Below, piece by piece: positions 58,491 through 64,000 of a stretch of 64,000 nt of DNA. This stretch comes from Dactylosporangium roseum (GTDB taxonomy: Bacteria > Actinomycetota > Actinomycetes > Mycobacteriales > Micromonosporaceae): the NCBI RefSeq assembly GCF_025264685.1, contig NZ_CP073721.1:4827001-4891000 (forward strand), in the 5' to 3' direction. Position numbers and translations under genes: made by a program. Numbering within the stretch: position 1 is the first letter of the stretch; each line of letters starts with the position of its first letter. The notes under the pieces are model-generated. The model had not been told where the DNA came from and did not search any database. It worked only from the letters and a program-made list of their open reading frames with translations.

Positions 58491-59462
58491 TCAGGAGTCG
58501 CGGTAGCCGTAGCGGTGCCGCAGCGGGACGGTCACGGCGCCGGTGAGGTAGCGGTGGCGCGACGGCATCCGCGTCGTCCACTCGTCGTCCAGCCGCAGCG
58601 GAACCGCCCCCGAGCGGAACCGCACCGGGTTGCCGGACACCTGGTGGGTCGGGCGGACCAGCAGCTCGCCGTGCTCGTCCAGCGGCAGCCGCCCCTCCGG
58701 CACGCCGCTCAGCCGGGTCACCGACCGCACCGTGCCGGCCGGGTCGGCCACCAGGTCCTCGTAGCGGAACCGGAGATACGGCAACCCGGCCCGCCGCGCG
58801 ATCCGCTCCGTCGCGAGGTTCCACGCCGACCAGTACAGCGCCGTGAAACCGGGGTGCATGCGCGGCATCATGGCGCCGTTCGGGGCGTCCGGGTCGTGCT
58901 TGAGCCGCTGCCACGAATACGCCACCGCCCGCGGGTCCCGCACGATGTGCGCCACCCGGAGGTCGAGGCCCGGGACCCGCAGCAGCGCCGTGAGGTACGA
59001 CGGGAACTTCGACGAGTCGACGACCACCTTCGCGCCGCTGACCTCGGCGACGGCCGCGTACATCCGGTGGAGCGCCCCGAAGTACCACCGCAGGTCCTCG
59101 GTGCCGGGCGGGCCGGCCGATCGCAGGAGCAGGCCGGGCAGGTGCCTGGTGCGGAAGCGGCGCGACGCGGCGTCGAGGCGGCGGACCTCCGCGTCGTCGG
59201 GGATGCCGCCGAACGCCGCCTTGAGCACCCGGACCCAGAAGTCGCACGAGCGCAGCGGGGTGCCGCAGCTACAGCGGCGGTTCTGCTGGAGGCCGCGCTC
59301 CCACAGGAACTTGATCTCGCCGACGCCGACGAGGCCGGGCACCTGGTCGAGGAGGCTCTCGGCGAGCGTACTGCCGCTGCGTCCCCACCCGGCGAGGTAC
59401 AGCACACGGATGGTCGGGGTCGGGTCGCTGCGCACCTCAGGACAACGGGCGAGATGTCCCAA
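58491..59462 (-). CDS. Sulfotransferase family protein
   Basis: A 323-residue protein of the PAPS-dependent sulfotransferase superfamily. The 5'-phosphosulfate loop is LAGWGRSGSTLAESLL near 23-38, and the 3'-phosphate region is HIVRDPRAVAYSW near 172-184. LRFRYEDLVADPAGTV near 225-240 follows the family pattern. RRCSCGTPLRSCDFW contains Cys residues typical of one actinobacterial subgroup. I use ATG 59462; a GTG at 59435 is possible. It is on the same strand as the LCP gene, 69 bases upstream, so the two may be cotranscribed and act on one surface polymer. Confidence 0.85.
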   Translation of the reverse strand: MGHLARCPEVRSDPTPTIRVLYLAGWGRSGSTLAESLLDQVPGLVGVGEIKFLWERGLQQNRRCSCGTPLRSCDFWVRVLKAAFGGIPDDAEVRRLDAASRRFRTRHLPGLLLRSAGPPGTEDLRWYFGALHRMYAAVAEVSGAKVVVDSSKFPSYLTALLRVPGLDLRVAHIVRDPRAVAYSWQRLKHDPDAPNGAMMPRMHPGFTALYWSAWNLATERIARRAGLPYLRFRYEDLVADPAGTVRSVTRLSGVPEGRLPLDEHGELLVRPTHQVSGNPVRFRSGAVPLRLDDEWTTRMPSRHRYLTGAVTVPLRHRYGYRDS

Positions 59463-59620
59463 GAGTTACGACTTCACCCCACGAGAGCCGGCCGGCACGC
59501 GGCGCGACCGACGACACATGTGTTCTGCAACGTTCGACATAGAACTCCGCCACGGAACATGCGCATGATGGCGGCTCCACCGATGTCCGTACGGCGGACG
59601 GTCCACGTGAGGAGCCCTTC

Positions 59621-60076
59621 ATGACGACGAACGACGTGATGGCGCCCGACGCGCTCATGCGGGCCGTCGTGTTTCTCGTGGCCCTCGCGGCGATGCTCGT
59701 CGGGCACACGCTCGGCGACCACGTCGCGCAGACCGACCGGCAGGCCACGCTCAAGTCCACGCCGGGCCGGGCCGGCTGGCGGGCGCTGTCCGGGCACCTC
59801 TTCTCCTACCACCTGACGGTCATCGGGGTTCTGCTGCTCACCGCCGCCGCGCTGCGGCTGCCGCTGTCACCGTCCGGCGTCGTGGCCGGCCTGGCGTTCT
59901 CCGCGGTCACGCACGGGCTGCTCGACCGCCGCTGGCCGGTGCGGGCGGTGCTGCGCGCGACGCGCTCGCCGGAGTTCGCCGAGACGACGTCACCGATCTG
60001 CGGGATGTACGTCGCCGACCAGGCCCTGCACAAGGGTGCCCTGCTGGTCTCCGCGTTGCTCGTGGCGGGACTCTAG
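59621..60076 (+). CDS. DUF3307 family membrane protein
   Basis: A 151-residue multi-pass protein with helices near 13-33, 60-82 and 85-105. It has the DUF3307-type LVGHTLGDHVAQTDRQATLKS near 26-46, where His and Asp are conserved, and a second histidine in VTHGLLDRRWPV near 96. The function is unknown. The start is ATG 59621. It is a single gene between the sulfotransferase and the egt operon. Confidence 0.78.
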   Translation: MTTNDVMAPDALMRAVVFLVALAAMLVGHTLGDHVAQTDRQATLKSTPGRAGWRALSGHLFSYHLTVIGVLLLTAAALRLPLSPSGVVAGLAFSAVTHGLLDRRWPVRAVLRATRSPEFAETTSPICGMYVADQALHKGALLVSALLVAGL

Positions 60077-60237
60077 CGCTAGCGCCTGGGTCACCCGTCC
60101 GGGGCTCCTCCCGGCGGTGACGTCGCGCCGGACGCCGCACGAACCGCCGGTCGACCGTCCATCCGTAGTCGATCGGTAACCGTTTGTTCATCGTGAGCAT
60201 TCGCCGACGGCCGGATCCCCGGGTAGCGTCGGTTTGC

Positions 60238-61440
60238 ATGGCGACCTTGCAGAGCAAGCGCAAGACCGCCGATCACGATGCGGTGATCCGGGACGTCGAG
60301 CAGGCCGAGGGCTACATTGCATCGATCTGCTTCAAGACCGGACCGCCCGAGACGGTCGGCGTCGAACTCGAGTACACCGTCCATGACGGCACCACCCCGA
60401 CAACCCCCCTCGATCGCGACCGGCTCTGTCAGGCCCTCGGAGACCACGCCCCGGGCACGCTGCGCGCCGACAGCCCCGGTCTCCCGCTGGCACACGGCGC
60501 CGCCGTCACTCTCGAGCCCGGCGGCCAGGTCGAGCTCTCCAGCCGGCCGCATCCGTCCCTGACCGCTCTGCACGCCGCGGTCAACGCCGAGCTCGACCAG
60601 CTCACCGCCCTGCTCGCCCGCACCGGCCTCCGGCTCGGCGACACCGGCGCCGACCCGCACCGCCCGCCCCGGCGGCTGCTGTCCACCCCCCGCTACGACG
60701 CGATGGAAGCGGCGTTCGAGCGCCGGGGCGTGTGCGGAACGATCATGATGTGCAGCACCGCCGGCCTCCAGGTGTGCCTGGACGCCGGGCCGGCCGACGG
60801 CCTCGCCGCCCGCTGGGCCGCGGTGCACACGCTGGGCCCGCCCCTGCTGGCCCTGTTCGCCAACTCCCACCGGCTCGCCGGGCTCGACTCCGGCTGGGCC
60901 TCCGCGCGCCAGCGCGTGTGGCACGGCATCGACCCGTCCCGGACCAGGCCGGCGGCGACGTCCGACGATCCCGTCGCGGACTGGGTGCGCTACGCGCTGA
61001 CCGCGACCCTGCTCTGCGTGCGCCGCACGGACGGTCCGTGGACCGCGCCGCCGGACGTCACGTTCGCGGACTGGATCCGCGGCGGGTTACCGGGCCGGCC
61101 GACGTACGCGGACCTGGAGTACCACCTCAGCACCCTGTTCCCGCCGGTCCGCCCGCGGGGCTACCTCGAGATCCGGTACCTCGACACCCAGCCGGGCCGG
61201 TCCTGGTTCGCCCCGGCCGCGCTGCTCAGCGCGGTGCTCACCGACCACGCCACCACCGACAAGGCGCGTGACCTGTGCGCACCCGCCGCCGGCCGGTGGG
61301 TCGAGGCCGCCCGGGACGGCATGGCCGATCCGGTCCTCGCGGGCGCCGCGCGCGCCGTGCGCGACCTCGCCCTGGCCAACCTGGACCTCCCGCAGCACCT
61401 GCTCGACGAAGTCATCGAAGGGAGCACCCGCAATGGCTGA
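60238..61440 (+). CDS. egtA: Glutamate-cysteine ligase EgtA
   Basis: EgtA joins glutamate and cysteine to give gamma-glutamylcysteine, the sulfur donor for ergothioneine. At 400 residues it has the GCS2-like pattern: GVELEYTV near 40-47 (metal-binding Glu), LEPGGQVELSSRPHPS near 91-106, MMCSTAGLQVCLDAG near 170-184, ALFANS near 205 and YLEIRYLDTQPG near 310-321. The start is ATG 60238, with TAGCGT at 60223-60228, so the 5' UTR is at most a few bases. It overlaps egtB by eight bases and heads the operon egtABCD. Confidence 0.93.
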   Translation: MATLQSKRKTADHDAVIRDVEQAEGYIASICFKTGPPETVGVELEYTVHDGTTPTTPLDRDRLCQALGDHAPGTLRADSPGLPLAHGAAVTLEPGGQVELSSRPHPSLTALHAAVNAELDQLTALLARTGLRLGDTGADPHRPPRRLLSTPRYDAMEAAFERRGVCGTIMMCSTAGLQVCLDAGPADGLAARWAAVHTLGPPLLALFANSHRLAGLDSGWASARQRVWHGIDPSRTRPAATSDDPVADWVRYALTATLLCVRRTDGPWTAPPDVTFADWIRGGLPGRPTYADLEYHLSTLFPPVRPRGYLEIRYLDTQPGRSWFAPAALLSAVLTDHATTDKARDLCAPAAGRWVEAARDGMADPVLAGAARAVRDLALANLDLPQHLLDEVIEGSTRNG

Positions 61441-62731
61441 CGACCTCAGGCGGCGCGTCGCGACCGAGCTCGAACGGACGCGCCGCCGCTCCGCCGTCCT
61501 GACCGACGCCGTCGACGACGGCGACCTGGTCAAGCAGCACTCGCCGCTCATGTCCCCGCTGGTGTGGGACCTGGCCCACATCGGCAACCAGGAGGAGCTG
61601 TGGCTGGTGCGCGACGTCGGCGGGCGCGAGCCGGTGCGCCAGGACATCGACCACCTCTACGACGCGTTCCGGCACGCCCGCCGCGACCGCCCCGCGCTGC
61701 CGCTGCTCGGTCCGGCGGAGGCCCGCGCGTACGTAGCGCAGGTCCGCGACAAGGCGCTCGACGTGCTCGACCGGGTGCGGCTCGAGGGCCGGCGGCTCAC
61801 CGACGACGCGTTCGCCTTCGGCATGATCGTGCAGCACGAGCAGCAGCACGACGAGACGATGCTCGCCACGCACCAGTTACGGGTGGGCCCGGCGGTCCTG
61901 AGCGCCCCACCGCCACCGCGGGCGCGGGCCCGCGTCGCCGGCGAGGTGCTCGTTCCCGCCGGCGGCTTCACGATGGGTACGTCCACCGAGCCGTGGGCGC
62001 TGGACAACGAGCGCCCGGCGCACGACGTCCACGTCGACGCGTTCCACATCGACGCCGCGCCCGTCACCAACGCGCAGTACGCGGCCTTCGTCGACGACGG
62101 CGGCTACGACGACGAGCGGTGGTGGACCGCGGAGGGCTGGCGGCACCGGCGGGAGGCCGGGCTCGTCGCCCCGCTGCACTGGAGCCGCGACCCGTCCGGC
62201 TGGCTCGCCACCGAGTTCGGCCGCACCGCGCCGGTCGTGCCCGACGCCCCGGTCGTGCACGTGTCGTTCCACGAGGCGAAGGCGTATGCCACCTGGGCCG
62301 GCCGGCGCCTGCCCACCGAGGCCGAGTGGGAGAAGGCCGCCCGGTTCGACCCGGCGAGCGGCCGCTCGCGCCGCTACCCGTGGGGCGACGAGGATCCCGG
62401 GCCGGACCACGCCAACCTCGGGCAGCGCCACCTCTCCCCCGCACCGGTCGGCGCCTATCCGGCGGGCGCGTCGCCGCTCGGCGTGCACCAGCTCGTCGGC
62501 GACGTCTGGGAGTGGGTCGACAGCGACTTCGCCGCCTACCCGGGGTTCACCGCGTTCCCGTACCGCGAATACTCCGAGGTGTTCTTCGGCCCCGACTACA
62601 AGGTGCTGCGCGGCGGCTCGTTCGGCACCGATCCGGCGGCCTGCCGCGGCACGTTCCGCAACTGGGACTACCCGATCCGCCGGCAGATCTTCAGCGGCTT
62701 CCGCACCGCACGGACGCCGGAGCCCGCCTAG
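61433..62731 (+). CDS. egtB: Hercynine oxygenase / sulfoxide synthase EgtB
   Basis: The non-heme iron enzyme that joins hercynine and gamma-glutamylcysteine with oxygen to the sulfoxide. It has 432 residues. The DinB-like N-terminal domain supplies the iron ligands H49, H135 and H139 (HIGNQEE; QHEQQHDE). The C-terminal formylglycine-generating-like domain runs from about 175 (PAGGFTMGTSTEPWALDNE) to the end, with RRLPTEAEWEKAARF near 290, GDVWEWVDSDF near 355 and VLRGGSFGTDP near 388. The start is ATG 61433, overlapping egtA. Confidence 0.95.
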   Translation: MADDLRRRVATELERTRRRSAVLTDAVDDGDLVKQHSPLMSPLVWDLAHIGNQEELWLVRDVGGREPVRQDIDHLYDAFRHARRDRPALPLLGPAEARAYVAQVRDKALDVLDRVRLEGRRLTDDAFAFGMIVQHEQQHDETMLATHQLRVGPAVLSAPPPPRARARVAGEVLVPAGGFTMGTSTEPWALDNERPAHDVHVDAFHIDAAPVTNAQYAAFVDDGGYDDERWWTAEGWRHRREAGLVAPLHWSRDPSGWLATEFGRTAPVVPDAPVVHVSFHEAKAYATWAGRRLPTEAEWEKAARFDPASGRSRRYPWGDEDPGPDHANLGQRHLSPAPVGAYPAGASPLGVHQLVGDVWEWVDSDFAAYPGFTAFPYREYSEVFFGPDYKVLRGGSFGTDPAACRGTFRNWDYPIRRQIFSGFRTARTPEPA

Positions 62732-63477
62732 TGTGCCGGCACCTGGCCTACCTGGGACCGCCGATCCCGCTGTCCGGCCTGCTGTTCGATCCGCCGCACT
62801 CGCTCGCCCGGCAGTCTTGGGCGCCGCGGGACATGCGGGGCGGCGGCACGATCAACGCCGACGGATTCGGGATCGGCTGGTTCCCGCCGGGTTCGGACGT
62901 CCCGCTGCGATACCGGCGTGATCGTCCATTGTGGACCGACGCGGGCCTGCCGGCGTTGGCCGCGGCGGTGCCGTCCGGCGCCGTCCTCGCGGCGGTCCGG
63001 TCGGCGACCGTCGGCATGCCGGTCCTCGAGACGGCCGCGGCCCCCTTCGCCGAGGGGCCGTGGCTGTTCAGCCACAACGGCAAGGTGACCGGCTGGCCGG
63101 ACAGCGTCGCGGACCTCGCCGCCGCCCTGCCGGTCCGCGACCTGCTCACCCTGGACGCGCCGACGGACAGCGCCCTGCTCTGGGCGCTGGTCCGCCACCG
63201 GCTGCGCGCCGGCCTCGACCCGGCCGGAGCGCTGGCCGAGGTCGTCGCGCTCGTGTCCGCGGCGGCACCCGGCTCGCGGCTCAACCTGCTCCTGACCGAC
63301 GGGACGACGATCGCCGCCACGGCATGCGGTCACGCGCTGTCGGTGCTGGCCTCCCCCGGCAGCGTGCTCGTCGCGTCCGAGCCGCTGTCCCCGTCCGACG
63401 CCTGGCGACCCGTCCCCGACGGCTCCCTGCTCGTCGCCACCGTGTCGACCGTCTCCGTGAAAGGTGTTGCATCGTGA
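62731..63477 (+). CDS. egtC: Gamma-glutamyl hercynylcysteine sulfoxide hydrolase EgtC
   Basis: A class II (Ntn) amidohydrolase of 248 residues that removes glutamate from the EgtB product. Cys2 after the initiator Met is the nucleophile (MCRHLAYLG). NADGFGIGWF near 41-50 and FSHNGKV near 110-116 are the substrate and oxyanion motifs. GTG 62731 shares one base with the egtB stop, and the gene ends overlapping egtD (GTGA). Confidence 0.94.
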   Translation: MCRHLAYLGPPIPLSGLLFDPPHSLARQSWAPRDMRGGGTINADGFGIGWFPPGSDVPLRYRRDRPLWTDAGLPALAAAVPSGAVLAAVRSATVGMPVLETAAAPFAEGPWLFSHNGKVTGWPDSVADLAAALPVRDLLTLDAPTDSALLWALVRHRLRAGLDPAGALAEVVALVSAAAPGSRLNLLLTDGTTIAATACGHALSVLASPGSVLVASEPLSPSDAWRPVPDGSLLVATVSTVSVKGVAS

Positions 63478-64000
63478 CCCGTCCGGACACCGATCTCGAC
63501 GTGTACCTCCACGACGCCGACCGGATCGACGCCCTGCGCGCCGACGTCCGTGCCGGCCTGTCCGCGTCGCCGAAATGGCTGCCGCCGAAGTACTTCTACG
63601 ACGCCCGCGGCAGCGAGCTGTTCGAGGAGATCACCCGCCTGCCGGAGTATTACCCGACCCGCGCCGAGCGGGAGATCCTCACCGACCACGCGGCGGCCGT
63701 CGCCCGGGTCACCGGGGCGAAGACCCTGGTCGAGCTCGGCTCCGGCTCGTCGGAGAAGACCCGGCTGCTGCTCGACGCGCTGCGCGACCACGGCACCCTG
63801 GGCTCGTTCGTGCCGCTCGACGTCTCCGCCGCCGCGCTGCACGACGCGGTCGGCGCGCTGCGTGCCGACTATCCCGACCTGCACGTCCGGGGCGTGGTCG
63901 CCGACTTCGTCAACCATCTGGAGGTCCTGCCGGACACCGGCGGCCGGCTGGTGGCGTTCCTCGGCGGTACGATCGGCAACTTCACGCCCGCGGAACGGTC
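63474..64000 (+). CDS. egtD: L-histidine N-alpha-methyltransferase EgtD (truncated by window end)
   Basis: EgtD trimethylates histidine with SAM to give hercynine, the first committed ergothioneine precursor. About 175 residues of roughly 320 are visible. PKWLPPKYFYDARGSELFEEITRLPEYYPTR-like sequence near 33-63 and the SAM loop LVELGSGSSEKTRLL near 85-99 are diagnostic, and LGGTIGNFTPAER closes the visible part. GTG 63474 overlaps the egtC stop. The rest lies beyond base 64000. Confidence 0.94.
   Translation, partial: MTRPDTDLDVYLHDADRIDALRADVRAGLSASPKWLPPKYFYDARGSELFEEITRLPEYYPTRAEREILTDHAAAVARVTGAKTLVELGSGSSEKTRLLLDALRDHGTLGSFVPLDVSAAALHDAVGALRADYPDLHVRGVVADFVNHLEVLPDTGGRLVAFLGGTIGNFTPAER

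Overview
The window is very GC-rich DNA with strong third-position GC bias and frequent GTG and occasional TTG starts. It carries several actinobacterial hallmarks: a complete start of the egtABCD ergothioneine operon, a DUF574-type SAM methyltransferase, many genes that look leaderless, and translationally coupled operons. I read it as a filamentous actinomycete chromosome. Micromonosporaceae is my best guess for the family, but it is a guess. There are no rRNA genes, no CRISPR arrays and no recognisable transposases. The only RNA gene found is a selenocysteine tRNA.

Layout. 1-2564: an ABC exporter cut by the window edge and an SMP-30-like protein. 2805-6376: the selenocysteine decoding module selC-selA-selB. 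6403-8982: a small P-loop kinase, a decayed MarR gene, an HTH/DUF4180 pair and an alpha/beta hydrolase. 9019-15971: a two-component system, an AsnB-like amidotransferase and a GGDEF-EAL protein. 16071-19260: a frameshifted gene, a VOC protein, a class I DAHP synthase behind an apparent aromatic amino acid attenuator, and an ABC ATPase. 19636-22401: a membrane protein/SDR operon with a divergent MarR regulator, then a small membrane protein. 23032-28721: a serine hydrolase, a glutathione-S-transferase-like reductase, two exported proteins and a flavin-dependent oxidoreductase. 28920-35918: DUF427, an SPFH protein paired with a zinc-ribbon membrane protein, an ankyrin protein, a ROK protein and a class A penicillin-binding protein. 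35981-43401: mixed metabolism, including glucose-6-phosphate dehydrogenase, a Gln/Arg-rich coiled-coil protein and an aldehyde dehydrogenase.

The most striking region is 43509-53511. Nine genes run in one direction and every junction overlaps. They encode a carbamoyltransferase, five glycosyltransferase domains (one fused to a GmhB-like phosphatase), GmhA, a full-length bifunctional HldE and an SDR. This is an ADP-heptose pathway plus heptosyltransferases in a lineage without LPS, so the product is probably a heptose-containing, possibly carbamoylated, surface glycan or secreted glycoside. 6-phosphogluconate dehydrogenase lies convergently just after it. An LCP-family ligase and a sulfotransferase follow within 6 kb, and both could act on a wall glycan. 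The window ends inside egtD.

Two families of long intergenic inverted repeats are scattered through the window (five copies of one, two of the other). Eleven protein starts and selC have a TANNNT-like -10 hexamer placed 6-8 bases upstream, which suggests that leaderless transcription is common here.
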